Assembly (NCBI RefSeq): GCF_040110915.1
Contig: NZ_CP157793.1
Location: 4,361,001-4,425,000 of the forward strand
Direction: 5' to 3'
Length of the DNA: 64,000 bases
DNA from: Stappia sp.
GTDB lineage: Bacteria; Pseudomonadota; Alphaproteobacteria; Rhizobiales; Stappiaceae
Part shown: positions 52,555-61,315 of the stretch, piece by piece
Layout of the letters: every line of letters starts with the position of its first letter
Position numbering within the stretch: position 1 is the first letter of the stretch
Program-made: the position numbers and the translations under genes
Notes under the pieces: generated by a model
The model's database searches: none
The model's input: the letters and a program-made list of their open reading frames with translations, nothing else
What the model was told of the DNA's origin: nothing

Positions 52555-52611
52555 CGCCGTCCCCTCGGGTTCAAAGGTCATGCTCAGACGGATTGCCTTT
52601 CGTAGCGTGTG

Positions 52612-52643
52612 CAGCCCAGTTTGCATTCAGCCCAGTTTGCATT
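52612..52643. repeat. 16-bp tandem duplication between nadD and rsfS
   Basis: CAGCCCAGTTTGCATT is present twice head to tail (52612-52627 and 52628-52643) in the gap upstream of rsfS. Confidence 0.9.
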
Positions 52644-52852
52644 CATGGGCCCGCGGACGGCGGGACCCGACCTTGCGGTCGAAGAGTGCTGTCCGCGACT
52701 CCCCTCCCTGACGTTAAGATAAGCCCTGCCGCCTTGCATTTTCAAGACATCGCCGCAAGACGCCCTGGCCGGGGCCTGCAACGGGCCTCTGGCGGGGCGT
52801 TACAGGCCTGACAAGGAAGCGCCACCGGGGGCGTCACCTGGGACACGGGGCG

Positions 52853-53488
52853 TCACCACCGCCCGTTCGCCGCCCGCAGCGCGGTGGAGGAAGTGGGGTC
52901 GCGCGGGGCATGCAGGAAGGTCCAGGCCGGCGCGGCGGCCCTGGCAAGCGCTCCGGCCTGTTCCTCGGGCCAGCGCGCGCGGGCGAAGGTCTGCGCCGTG
53001 GGCGACCACAGCGCGGAGAGCGTCGCGCCCGGCCGGTCGACGACGACCACAGGCACCTGGCGCATGATGCTCCGCCAGTCCTGCCAGCGATGGAAGGTGG
53101 CGAGATTGTCCGCCCCCATGATCCACACGAAGGACACCTGCGGGCGCCGGGTCGCCAGCCGCGTGATCGTGCGGGCGCTGTAGGGGCTGCCAAGCCGGGC
53201 CTCGAGCGCCGTCACCCGCATGCGCGGATGGGCGGCGAAATGCTCCACGGCGGCCAGCCGGTCGCCGAGCGGGGCGAGGTTGCCGTGATCCTTGAGCGGA
53301 TTGCCGGGCGTCACCATCCACCAGACCTGATCGAGGCCGAGGCGTTTCAGCGCCACCTCGGCGACGAGCCGATGGCCCGAATGCGGCGGATTGAACGACC
53401 CGCCGAACAGGCCGACCGTCTGGCCGGGCTCCGCATGCGGGATCCGCAGATACCGCCGGGGCGTGGTCTCCCGGGGCTCGTCGGTCAT
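52853..53488 (-). CDS. nadD: Nicotinate-nucleotide adenylyltransferase
   Basis: This 211-aa enzyme joins ATP and nicotinate mononucleotide to make deamido-NAD. The nucleotidyltransferase motif GLFGGSFNPPHSGH (residues 26-39) and the second signature SSTALR near the C-terminus are both present, as is FVWIMGADNLATFHRW. It is followed 298 bp later by rsfS and preceded by proA, 50 bp away. Confidence 0.94.
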   Translation of the reverse strand: MTDEPRETTPRRYLRIPHAEPGQTVGLFGGSFNPPHSGHRLVAEVALKRLGLDQVWWMVTPGNPLKDHGNLAPLGDRLAAVEHFAAHPRMRVTALEARLGSPYSARTITRLATRRPQVSFVWIMGADNLATFHRWQDWRSIMRQVPVVVVDRPGATLSALWSPTAQTFARARWPEEQAGALARAAAPAWTFLHAPRDPTSSTALRAANGRW

Positions 53489-53538
53489 GGCGCGGGGCGG
53501 CGCCGGGACAAGCGCGTGCGATGCGAAGGACGGCGCAT

Positions 53539-54840
53539 TCAGGGCCGGACCTGTCCGGTGCCGCGCACGCGGTACTTGAAGCTGGTCAGCTGTTCCAGCC
53601 CCACCGGCCCGCGCGCATGCATCCGCCCCGTCGCGATGCCGATCTCCGCGCCCATGCCGAACTCGCCGCCATCGGCGAATTGCGTGGAGGCATTATGCGT
53701 GAGAATGGCCGAATCGACGTTTGCGAAGAACCGTTCGGCCGCCGCCGGATCGTCGGTGACGATGCCGTCGGTGTGATGGGAGCCATACGTTTCGATATGC
53801 TCGATGGCCGCGTCGAGATCGTCGACGATGCGGATCGCCAGGATCGCGTCGAGATACTCGGTGCGCCAGTCGTCCTCCGTGGCCGCCACGGCCTCGGGAA
53901 TGCGGGCGCAGACCTCCGCGTCGCCGCGCAACGCGCAGCCGCGCGCCAGCAGTGCCTCGCAGATCGGCGCCAGATGCGTGTCGGCGACCGCGCGGTCCAC
54001 CAGCAGCGTTTCCAGCGCGCCGCAGATGCCCGTGCGCCGCATCTTGGCGTTGGCGACGATCTCCACCGCCATGTCCTTGTCGGCCGCCTTGTCGATCACC
54101 AGATGGCACAGGCCTTCGAGATGGGCGAAGACCGGCACGCGCGCTTCCGTTTGCACGCGCGCGACAAGGCTCTTGCCGCCGCGCGGCACGATGACATCGA
54201 GCCCGCCGTCGAGGCCGGCGAGCATCTCGCCGACGGCGGCGCGGTCGGTCACCGGCACGATCTGGATCGCGTCCTCCGGCAGGCTGGCCGCCGCGAGCCC
54301 GCGCGCGAGCGCGGCGTGGATCGCGCGGTTAGAGCGGATCGTGTCGGAGCCACCGCGCAGGATCACGGCATTGCCCGCCTTCAGGCAGAGCGCGCCGGCA
54401 TCGGCGGTCACGTTGGGCCGGCTTTCGTAGATGACGCCAATGACGCCGAGCGGCGTGCGCACGCGCTCGATCCTGAGGCCGTTCGGCCGCTCCCATTCGG
54501 CGATCACCGCGCCGACCGGATCGGGCAGCTCGGCAATCGCCTCGAGCCCCTTTGCGATCGCCTCGATGCGTTCGGCGTCAAGCGTGCCGCGGTCGAGATA
54601 GGCCGCCGTCTGACCGTTTTCGGTCATCGCGCGCACGTCCTCGGCGTTGGCGGCCAGGATCTCGTCGGTCGCGGCGCGCACCGCCGCCGCCATTTCGGCG
54701 AGCGCGGCATCCTTGCGCGCGCGCGGTGCCGTGGCGAGCCGGCGGGCCGCCGCCCGCGCCCGCGTTCCCATCGCCCGCATCAGCGCCGTGATATCGTTGT
54801 CGTCGCCGTGACGGGCGTCCGTTTCGACCCGCTCAAGCAT
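53539..54840 (-). CDS. proA: Glutamate-5-semialdehyde dehydrogenase (gamma-glutamyl phosphate reductase)
   Basis: This 433-aa aldehyde dehydrogenase-fold enzyme reduces gamma-glutamyl phosphate in proline synthesis. The catalytic Cys273 lies in RRTGICGALETLL. IGVIYESRPNVTADAGALC and LKAGNAVILRGGSD build the NADP pocket. It overlaps the end of proB by 8 bp, so the two are translationally linked. The product cyclises to pyrroline carboxylate, which ProC reduces; ProC is not in the window. Confidence 0.95.
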   Translation of the reverse strand: MLERVETDARHGDDNDITALMRAMGTRARAAARRLATAPRARKDAALAEMAAAVRAATDEILAANAEDVRAMTENGQTAAYLDRGTLDAERIEAIAKGLEAIAELPDPVGAVIAEWERPNGLRIERVRTPLGVIGVIYESRPNVTADAGALCLKAGNAVILRGGSDTIRSNRAIHAALARGLAAASLPEDAIQIVPVTDRAAVGEMLAGLDGGLDVIVPRGGKSLVARVQTEARVPVFAHLEGLCHLVIDKAADKDMAVEIVANAKMRRTGICGALETLLVDRAVADTHLAPICEALLARGCALRGDAEVCARIPEAVAATEDDWRTEYLDAILAIRIVDDLDAAIEHIETYGSHHTDGIVTDDPAAAERFFANVDSAILTHNASTQFADGGEFGMGAEIGIATGRMHARGPVGLEQLTSFKYRVRGTGQVRP

Positions 54841-56074
54841 CGTCGCTCACTCCCTGTTGCGTCGCCGCGTCCGCGCCGGACGCCGGCCGCGCCGGTCCGT
54901 CGCCGGTCTGCCCGCTTAGCACGAGATCGTCCCGATGGACCATCTCCGCGCGTCCCGCATAGCCGAGGATCGCCTCGATCTCCCGGCTGTTGCGGCCCAT
55001 GATCATCCGCGCTTCCGGGTGGTCGTAGGCGACCAGCCCGCGCCCTATGTCGCGCCCCTGCGTGTCGAGCAGACGCACCGCGTCGCCGCGCGCGAAGCTG
55101 CCCGCCACGGCGCGCACGCCGGCCGGCAGCAGGCTGCGCCCGGCCCGCACCGCGCGGATCGCGCCGGCGTCCAGCGTCAGCGCGCCGCGCGGCTCCAGAT
55201 GCCCGCCGATCCAGGCCTTGCGCGCCGTCGCCGGCGTCGCGCGCGCCCGGAACCAGGTGGCGCGTCCGCCCGTCTCGATGGCCGCAAGCGGATTGAGCCG
55301 CTTGCCGGATGCAATGGCCATTTCCGTGCCCGCGTCGGTGGCGATCCTTGCCGCGTCGATCTTGGTGCGCATGCCGCCGCGCGACAGTTCCGAACCCGCC
55401 GCGCCGGCCATTGCCTCGATCTCCGGCGTGATCGCCGGCACCTCGGGCAGGAACACCGCATTGGGGTCCTGCGCGGGCGGCGCGGTGTAGAGCCCGTCGA
55501 CGTCGGACAGCAGCACCAGACAATCGGCGCTTGCCATGGTGGCGACCCGCGCCGCCAGCCGGTCGTTGTCGCCGTAGCGGATTTCCGAGGTCGCCACCGT
55601 GTCGTTCTCGTTGACGATGGGCACGGCGCCGAGCTTGAGAAGGGTGGCGATGGTCTCGCGCGCGTTGAGATAGCGGCGGCGCTCTTCCGTGTCGCCGAGC
55701 GTCAGCAGGATCTGGCCGGCGGTGAGCCCGTGCGCGCCGAGCGCCTCCGCATAGGCCTGGGCGAGGGCCACCTGACCCACCGACGCGGCCGCCTGCGCCT
55801 GTTCCAGCTTCAACGCGCCGCGCGGCAGGCCGAGCACGCCGCGCCCCAGCGCGATGGCGCCCGACGACACCACGATCACCTCGCAGCCGGCGCGCGTGAG
55901 CATGGCGAGGTCGTCGCAAAGCCCCGCCAGCCAGTCGCGCTTGAGCGTGCCGTCGGCGACCAGAAGCGCCGATCCGATCTTGACGACGACCCGCGAAAAC
56001 CGGGTCAGCCGGCCGCGGGTCTCGCTTGTGTGCGCCTGAGCGTCGGCCTGCACGTCGGTCAGGGTCTGGGCCAT
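54833..56074 (-). CDS. proB: Glutamate 5-kinase
   Basis: This 413-aa enzyme phosphorylates glutamate, the first step of proline synthesis. The amino-acid-kinase domain begins VVVKIGSALLV and has VIVVSSGAIALG and NDTVATSEIRYGDNDRLAA. A C-terminal PUA domain (about 315-395) follows, with VRAVAGSFARGDAVRLLD. This enzyme is normally feedback-inhibited by proline. It lies 17 bp downstream of obgE and overlaps proA. Confidence 0.95.
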   Translation of the reverse strand: MAQTLTDVQADAQAHTSETRGRLTRFSRVVVKIGSALLVADGTLKRDWLAGLCDDLAMLTRAGCEVIVVSSGAIALGRGVLGLPRGALKLEQAQAAASVGQVALAQAYAEALGAHGLTAGQILLTLGDTEERRRYLNARETIATLLKLGAVPIVNENDTVATSEIRYGDNDRLAARVATMASADCLVLLSDVDGLYTAPPAQDPNAVFLPEVPAITPEIEAMAGAAGSELSRGGMRTKIDAARIATDAGTEMAIASGKRLNPLAAIETGGRATWFRARATPATARKAWIGGHLEPRGALTLDAGAIRAVRAGRSLLPAGVRAVAGSFARGDAVRLLDTQGRDIGRGLVAYDHPEARMIMGRNSREIEAILGYAGRAEMVHRDDLVLSGQTGDGPARPASGADAATQQGVSDDA

Positions 56075-56091
56075 GGTCGCCTCCCGCCGCC

Positions 56092-57135
56092 TCAGGGTTG
56101 CCAGGGCTCTTCGGGGGCGGCGGGAACCGTGTTGGCCTCCTCCGCGCGTTCCGCGTCGATGGCGCGGATCAGCATGCGCTGGATGAGGTCGACGTTCTCG
56201 CCGCTCGCCGAGGACAGGAGGACAGGCTTCTGCCCGCAGGCGGCTTCCAGGTTCTCAGCCTTCTCCGCGCGCAAATCGTCGCTCAGCGCGTCGACCTTGG
56301 ACAGGGCGACGATCTCCGGCTTGTCGGTGAGCCCGTGACCGTAGGCCGCAAGTTCGCCGCGCACCACGCGGTAGGCCTCGCCCGGGTCTTCCTGCGTCGC
56401 ATCGACCAGATGCAGCAGCGCGCGCGTGCGCTCCACATGACCGAGGAACCGGTCGCCGAGCCCGACACCTTCGTGCGCGCCCTCGATCAGGCCGGGAATG
56501 TCGGCCAGCACGAAGCCGCGCCCGTCGATTTCCACGACCCCGAGATTGGGATGCAGCGTGGTGAAAGGATAATCGGCGATCTTCGGCCGGGCGGCCGACA
56601 CGGCGGCCAGAAAGGTGGACTTGCCGGCGTTCGGCAGGCCGACCAGGCCGGCATCGGCGATCAGCTTCAGCCGCAGCCAGATCCACTTCTCCTCGCCGGG
56701 AAGGCCGGGATTGGCATGGCGCGGCGCCTGATTGGTCGACGACTTGAAATGCGCGTTGCCGAAGCCGCCGTTGCCGCCCTTGAGCAGCAGGACCTTCTGC
56801 CCGACCTCGGTGAGATCGGCGAGCACCGTCTCGTTGTCGTCTTCCAGGATCTCCGTGCCCACGGGCACGCGCAGCACCACGTCCGCGCCCTTGGCGCCGG
56901 TGCGGTTGCGGCCCATGCCGTGGGTGCCGGTCTTCGCCTTGTAGTGCTGGTGGTAGCGGAAATCGATCAGCGTGTTGAGCCCGTCGACGCACTCCACATA
57001 GACGTCGCCGCCGCGTCCGCCGTCGCCGCCGTCCGGCCCGCCGTACTCGATGTACTTCTCGCGCCGGAAGGAGACCGCCCCGGCACCGCCGTCGCCGGAG
57101 CGCACGTAGATCTTGGCCTGGTCGAGGAATTTCAT
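56092..57135 (-). CDS. obgE: Obg family GTPase
   Basis: This 347-aa protein has a glycine-rich Obg domain (residues 1-160: SGDGGAGAVSFRREKY and GGDGGRGGDVY) and a GTPase domain. G1 is GLPNAGKST, G3 is DIPGLIEGAHEGVGLG, and ALSKVD supplies the base-specificity loop. It binds the 50S subunit and links growth, stress and cell cycle. The ATG at 57135 begins MKFLDQAK, the universal Obg start; the longer frame upstream is rejected. It heads a run of genes with proB and proA. Confidence 0.95.
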   Translation of the reverse strand: MKFLDQAKIYVRSGDGGAGAVSFRREKYIEYGGPDGGDGGRGGDVYVECVDGLNTLIDFRYHQHYKAKTGTHGMGRNRTGAKGADVVLRVPVGTEILEDDNETVLADLTEVGQKVLLLKGGNGGFGNAHFKSSTNQAPRHANPGLPGEEKWIWLRLKLIADAGLVGLPNAGKSTFLAAVSAARPKIADYPFTTLHPNLGVVEIDGRGFVLADIPGLIEGAHEGVGLGDRFLGHVERTRALLHLVDATQEDPGEAYRVVRGELAAYGHGLTDKPEIVALSKVDALSDDLRAEKAENLEAACGQKPVLLSSASGENVDLIQRMLIRAIDAERAEEANTVPAAPEEPWQP

Positions 57136-57216
57136 CTTGCGTGTCGCCTTTCCTGGCGCGAAGTCGGCATGGGGGCTGGAGACAGGCCAATAGCCGATCT
57201 CGCGGCATTCGTCCAA

Positions 57217-57265
57217 TGGCGCGGGCGTCCACTGGCGCGGGTGTCCAGTCGCGCGCGTCCGTCAG
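57217..57265. repeat. 16-bp tandem repeat upstream of obgE
   Basis: Two near-identical units beginning TGGCGCGGG (57217-57232 and 57233-57248) and a diverged third (57249-57265) fill the gap between the GNAT and obgE genes. Confidence 0.75.
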
Positions 57266-57864
57266 TGCGCGCGCGGCCGCGCCGGGTCCGCTCCCGCGCG
57301 GCGGTCGCGCGCCGCCGCCTGGAACCTGGGGCGGTCGCAGATCAGCAGCACATTGTCCACCTCTCTGCCGAGCGGTCGTGCGAAGCGCCGCATGTGCCCG
57401 GTCTCGACGAAGCCGAGGCGGGCGAGCAGCCGGCGCGAGCGGTGATTGTCGGCGAAGACCCGGGCGCCGATCCGCGTGCAGTCATGCGCCTCGAAGGCCC
57501 AGGCCAGGGCCGCCGTCGCGGCTTCCGTGGCATAGCCGAAGCCCTGAAACGGCTGGCCGAGCCAGTAGCCGAGCGTCGGAAGCTCCGGCGCGCTTGCGAG
57601 ATCGCCCGGCGCCGTGACGCTTACGCAGCCGATCACCGGCCCGCCGAGCGTGACCGCGAAGACGGCCTCCTCCGCGAGCGGATCGCTGGCGACCGCGCGG
57701 GCGATCACGGCCTCCGCGTCGCCCTCCCGGTAGGGCCACGCGGGGCTCGTCAGCCAGCGCGCGACCTCGAACGCCCGCCCGCACAGCGAGGCGAAGGCCT
57801 CCGCGTCGCCCGGACGCGGCGGGCGCAGATCGAGCCGCCGCGTCGCGAGTGCGGGCGCGGTCAT
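57262..57864 (-). CDS. GNAT family N-acetyltransferase (first of a pair)
   Basis: This 200-aa acyltransferase is of the RimJ/RimL type. The acetyl-CoA loop reads GQPFQGFGYATEAATAAL and the late strand RLLARLGFVETG. Its ATG overlaps the stop of the next GNAT gene by 4 bp. It resembles its neighbour in length and layout, so the two probably arose by duplication. The acceptor may be a ribosomal protein or a small amine. Confidence 0.87.
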   Translation of the reverse strand: MTAPALATRRLDLRPPRPGDAEAFASLCGRAFEVARWLTSPAWPYREGDAEAVIARAVASDPLAEEAVFAVTLGGPVIGCVSVTAPGDLASAPELPTLGYWLGQPFQGFGYATEAATAALAWAFEAHDCTRIGARVFADNHRSRRLLARLGFVETGHMRRFARPLGREVDNVLLICDRPRFQAAARDRRAGADPARPRAH

Positions 57865-58466
57865 GACGCCTGCCCCCAGCGCTTGAGCGCGGTCCAGGTG
57901 CTGCGGTCGAGCGCGAAATGGTCGACCGACACCGCACCGCCCGCGCCGCGCGAGTGGATCATGCCTTGCTCGACGAACTGGAACCCGCATTTGACCAGCA
58001 CCCGCCGCGAGGCCGGATTGGTGATGCGCGCGCCCGCCGTCAGCCGGGTGAGGGGCGTTGCGGAGAACACGAAGTCGATCATCGACTGGGCGGCCTCGGT
58101 CGCCAGTCCCTGGCCCCAGAAGGGCTCGCCCAGCCAGTAGCCGAGATGCACCGGCCCGTCCTCGTCCAGCGCGCCATAGCCGATGGCGCCGATGAAGCGG
58201 CCGGTCGACTTCATCCGGATCGCGAATTTGGCGCGCGTCGGCGTGCGCTGGGCCGCCCGGGCGATCAGCGCGCGGCCGTCGTCGATGGAGAAGGGATGGG
58301 GCATGGTCGCGACCATGGTCGCGATCCGGCGGTTGTTGGCCAGCGCCACGATATCGGCGAGGTCGTCCGGGCGCGGGGCGTCGAGCCGCAGCCGCGCGGT
58401 GGCCTGCGGCAGCACCGCCGCGCCCAGACTGTCTTCGTCCAGGGAATCCTCGAGATCGGCAACCAT
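57861..58466 (-). CDS. GNAT family N-acetyltransferase (second of a pair)
   Basis: This 201-aa RimJ/RimL-type acyltransferase has the acetyl-CoA loop GEPFWGQGLATEAAQSM and the terminal ASRRVLVKCGFQFVEQG. The ATG at 58466 follows GGAGGA; the frame upstream is rejected as non-homologous. It overlaps the following GNAT gene by 4 bp and lies beyond the terminator of the rplU-rpmA genes, so it probably has its own promoter. The substrate is unknown. Confidence 0.87.
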   Translation of the reverse strand: MVADLEDSLDEDSLGAAVLPQATARLRLDAPRPDDLADIVALANNRRIATMVATMPHPFSIDDGRALIARAAQRTPTRAKFAIRMKSTGRFIGAIGYGALDEDGPVHLGYWLGEPFWGQGLATEAAQSMIDFVFSATPLTRLTAGARITNPASRRVLVKCGFQFVEQGMIHSRGAGGAVSVDHFALDRSTWTALKRWGQAS

Positions 58467-58494
58467 GATGTCCTCCGGCAGATCAGTGATGCGA

Positions 58495-58529
58495 CAAAGA
58501 AAAAGGGGAGATGGCGGCCCATCTCCCCT
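58495..58529 (-). terminator. Intrinsic terminator after rpmA
   Basis: An 11-bp perfect stem (58504-58514 with 58519-58529) and a 4-nt loop are followed, on the minus strand, by a T-rich run. It ends the rplU-rpmA transcript about 80 bp after the rpmA stop. Confidence 0.88.
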
Positions 58530-58607
58530 GATCCGTCGCGATCGTGCCGGTTTTCTCAAACCGCCGGGTCGATGGGACGCCGGCGGTCTGGTGTGGACAC
58601 GTCGGCG

Positions 58608-58877
58608 TTACTCTGCTGCGTCTACGAGTGGCGTCACGGTGATATACGTGCGCTTGTTGGCCTTGTTCTCGAAGGTCACCTTGCCTTCGATCTTGGCGAA
58701 GATCGTGTGATCCTTGCCCATGCCGACGCCCGTTCCCGGATGCCACTTCGTGCCGCGCTGGCGCGCGATGATATTGCCCGGAATGACGAGCTCGCCGCCG
58801 AACTTCTTGATGCCGAGACGGCGACCCGCGGAATCGCGACCGTTGCGCGACGAACCGCCTGCTTTCTTATGTGCCAT
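58608..58877 (-). CDS. rpmA: 50S ribosomal protein L27
   Basis: This 89-aa protein has the standard L27 sequence. The N-terminal MAHKKAGGSSRNGRDS lies near the peptidyl-transferase centre, and RQRGTKWHPGTGVGMGKDHT is the core. The N-terminus has no Firmicute-type cleaved extension. It is 48 bp downstream of rplU and closes the operon before a terminator. Confidence 0.97.
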   Translation of the reverse strand: MAHKKAGGSSRNGRDSAGRRLGIKKFGGELVIPGNIIARQRGTKWHPGTGVGMGKDHTIFAKIEGKVTFENKANKRTYITVTPLVDAAE

Positions 58878-58925
58878 GACGAAACTCCTCGTCCGTAACC
58901 TGTGACCTGACGTGTGACCCGGGCG

Positions 58926-59558
58926 TTATTCCGCCGCCAGGTCCTTCGCCTGCTGAACCCAGTTGTCGCGCTCGATGCGGCCCTTGAAGGACAGCGCGTC
59001 GTCGACGCGGGCAATGTCCTCCGCCGTGAAGGCGGCGACCTGCGCGTAGGTGGTGATGCCGAGCGCGTTGAGCTTCTTCTCGAGCACCGGGCCGACGCCG
59101 GAAATCTTCTTCAGGTCGTCCGCGGCCCCGTCCGGCGCGGTGAACAGGACCGGGAGATCGGCCTCGGCCTCGGCGGCCGGCGCGCTCTCGGCCGTATCCG
59201 CCTTCGCGGCGGCCGGCTTGGCGGCCGTCTTCGAGGGCTTGGCGCCGTTGGTCAGGATCTCGGTGATCCGGACCTCGGTCAGGCTCTGGCGGTGGCCGTT
59301 GCGGCGGCGCGAATTCTGGCGGCGGCGCTTCTTGAAGATGATGATCTTGCGCGTGCGGCCCTGCTCGACCACTTCGCCCACGACGCTGGCGCCCTCGACG
59401 GTCGGCGCGCCGATCATGGTGTCGGTCTCGCCGCCCACCATCAGCACGTCCTCGAACGTCACGGTGTCGCCGGCCTCGCCCGCGAGCTTCTCGATCTTGA
59501 TGACGTCATCCTGGGCGACGCGGTACTGCTTGCCGCCCGTCTTGATCACTGCGAACAT
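58926..59558 (-). CDS. rplU: 50S ribosomal protein L21 with C-terminal helix-hairpin-helix extension
   Basis: This is a 210-aa protein, about twice the size of E. coli L21. Residues 1-103 are L21 (MFAVIKTGGKQYRV through RRRQNSRRRNGHRQ). An Ala/Lys-rich linker follows, then a helix-hairpin-helix domain of about 60 residues (LKKISGVGPVLEKKLNALGI) like those seen at the end of some complex I subunit E proteins. Such extended L21 proteins are known in Rhizobiales. I use ATG 59558; a GTG three codons upstream is too close to the AAGGA. The extension's job is unknown. Confidence 0.95.
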   Translation of the reverse strand: MFAVIKTGGKQYRVAQDDVIKIEKLAGEAGDTVTFEDVLMVGGETDTMIGAPTVEGASVVGEVVEQGRTRKIIIFKKRRRQNSRRRNGHRQSLTEVRITEILTNGAKPSKTAAKPAAAKADTAESAPAAEAEADLPVLFTAPDGAADDLKKISGVGPVLEKKLNALGITTYAQVAAFTAEDIARVDDALSFKGRIERDNWVQQAKDLAAE

Positions 59559-59889
59559 GTCTCGCACGTCCTTCTTTTCGTTTTCGATGGCGACCGGAGG
59601 TCATCCGGCCGGCTTGCGACGCACCCTGTGGCGTCCCGTGCGCAGGTCCTGGCGCGGGACTTTGACGACCCCCGCGTGTGCGGGATCGAACGGGCCGGCC
59701 CTCGGATCTCCGCGCGATATCCGCAAGGGATGTCGCGGTGCGATCCGGTGGCGACCCGTCTCGCCGTTTGTCGATCATCCAACGTCAAGAGCGCGGCGCA
59801 GGGCCGGGCGTATTGGCGTGAACGAAAACGGCGGAAAGCCTCGGGCAACGAAAATGGGGACGCACTGGTCCCCACGCGAAGCGTGCGCG

Positions 59890-59917
59890 ACTATACCCAT
59901 CGCGCGCGCAAAGTCAA
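59890..59917 (-). promoter_or_regulatory. Promoter of rplU-rpmA
   Basis: On the minus strand TTGACT (59917-59912), a 16-bp spacer and TATAGT (59895-59890) form the best promoter in the gap. Transcription would begin near 59882, giving a leader of about 320 nt. Confidence 0.75.
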
Positions 59918-60170
59918 CGCGGCGCGGGTGGGGCGAGAGAGGAGGCGAAACGGGGGCGACGCCAAGCGCGATTGGTCGACCGCTGCGCACGGCTGGCGAG
60001 GGCCTTCATGAGCTATTCGGTTTCTCGGGATGAGGCGGAACAACACGGGACGAAGACGAAGTAGGGAACGTGCAGGATTACGATGAGGGCGCGGGGAAGG
60101 GCGACGCGGGTTGCCGCGCGGGCCGTGCCGGTCTTGCGTCGGGTGGGGGTGGAAAATTTCGCGTGCCCCC

Positions 60171-60199
60171 TTGTCCGATGCGCCGCACTTCGATATGAC
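60171..60199 (+). promoter_or_regulatory. Promoter of tRNA-Ser
   Basis: TTGTCC (60171-60176), a 17-bp spacer and TATGAC (60194-60199) put the start about 30 nt before the tRNA. Confidence 0.6.
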
Positions 60200-60235
60200 A
60201 CGCGCCACGTCCGGACCACGACCCTGACGTTTCGC

Positions 60236-60325
60236 GGAGAGGTGCCGGAGTGGTCGAACGGGGCGGTCTCGAAAACCGTTGAGCGCGCAAGCGTTCCGAG
60301 GGTTCGAATCCCTCTCTCTCCGCCA
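60236..60325 (+). tRNA. tRNA-Ser (CGA)
   Basis: This is a 90-nt class II tRNA with acceptor GGAGAGG/TCTCTCC (one G-U), anticodon loop CTCGAAA giving CGA, a long variable arm, T arm GAGGG-TTCGAAT-CCCTC and an encoded CCA. It is the common neighbour of rplU in rhizobial genomes. Confidence 0.96.
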
Positions 60326-60683
60326 TTCTTCATTTTCGCGCCGCCTTCGGGCTTCGCTCCAGTCGGGGCCTCGCGTCAGTTCGGACGGCCCCTCGGCGTG
60401 CTAACCCGTCGGGTTCGGACCTCCTCCTGGAAGCCCCTGCAGTTTTTGGCCTATGACAGGTTCGCATCGCTCAACGTCTTCGCGTGAGCCGTTCGACCGG
60501 CCGTGCTCGCCTGGGTGCCTTGCGACGCTTTCAGTGCTCTTCGTTTGCGCGCCGCTGGGCTTCCAGAGCGGCTCGCGACGATCAGGTCCAATCGCGAGTT
60601 GGTCGAGGCCGGGCGTCGACTGTCCAGTCTCGGATTGGCTCTTCATAGACTGGAGCGTCGGTTCCAGCGCGCGGTAACCAATT
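60326..60683. other. Intergenic region after tRNA-Ser
   Basis: I see no gene here. Codon use in the open frames is not coding-like, and I found no second copy of the tRNA-Ser 3' end in the rest of the window. Confidence 0.5.
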
Positions 60684-60917
60684 TCAACTCGTCCGGTTGC
60701 CAGCATCGCTCTGGAAATTCCTGACGATCCGACGCAAGTTCACGTAAAGGTGAACCTGGAACAGGCCGGTTGCAAAAAGAAGTAATGAGCTCGTTTCGTA
60801 TCCGTTGTAGATGAAATTTCCAATACTTAACAGAATGAATAGTATTCCGACGAAAGGTGATTTCGGGCGGAAGGGGTCGTCTTTTTTGTCGTTGGCGTCG
60901 TCGTCGCCCGCGTCCAT
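60684..60917 (-). CDS. Small membrane protein (hypothetical)
   Basis: This possible 77-aa protein has a charged, Asp-rich N-terminus (MDAGDDDANDKKDDPF) and two hydrophobic segments (about 22-38 and 43-59), followed by LRRIVRNFQSD. I do not recognise a family. AGGA lies 9 bp before the ATG. The layout resembles the open frame at 61316-61531, so the two may be diverged copies. The region is poorer in GC than the core genome, suggesting transfer or decay. Confidence 0.45.
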   Translation of the reverse strand: MDAGDDDANDKKDDPFRPKSPFVGILFILLSIGNFIYNGYETSSLLLFATGLFQVHLYVNLRRIVRNFQSDAGNRTS

Positions 60918-61315
60918 ATCGCAAGGTCCTGCGTTTTCTCCGCGTCACACGACAGCGACCGGTTTTCGGCGACAGAATGGGGTTGGCATGCATCGTCGTG
61001 GCGCGCATGCGATGAGCCGGAACTCTGCAGCATATTGCATGAGTTGTATCTGGTGAGCAATTCAGGCGATGAGAGGGGGACGGCGCGTAAGCGCCATGGT
61101 GGGCCCCGGAAGTGGGGCCGGATCGGGCGTTCTTGTGCGCCTTTCGCGGTGGGACTCCCTTGTCCGATCCGGAATGACTTGCGAAGTCCGTGCAATCGGA
61201 GCGCGGCGCTTTGGCCGAGGCTCGGCGACGGTTTCCGACCTTGCGCTCACGAGACGGGACCCGTGGCTCCGCCGCGCGGCAAGCGATGTGTCTCCCTATG
61301 CGAAAAAATCTGCCG
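60918..61315. other. Intergenic region between two small membrane-protein frames
   Basis: These 398 bp hold no convincing gene. The base composition shifts to AT-rich towards the right edge. Confidence 0.5.

Larger units (their letters stand above)
59559..60235. other. Leader of rplU and intergenic region to tRNA-Ser
   Basis: No gene is convincing here. The stretch 59559-59882 is the inferred 5' leader of rplU-rpmA, more than 300 nt long, and could carry a regulatory structure. The remainder separates the two divergent promoters of rplU and tRNA-Ser. Confidence 0.55.
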
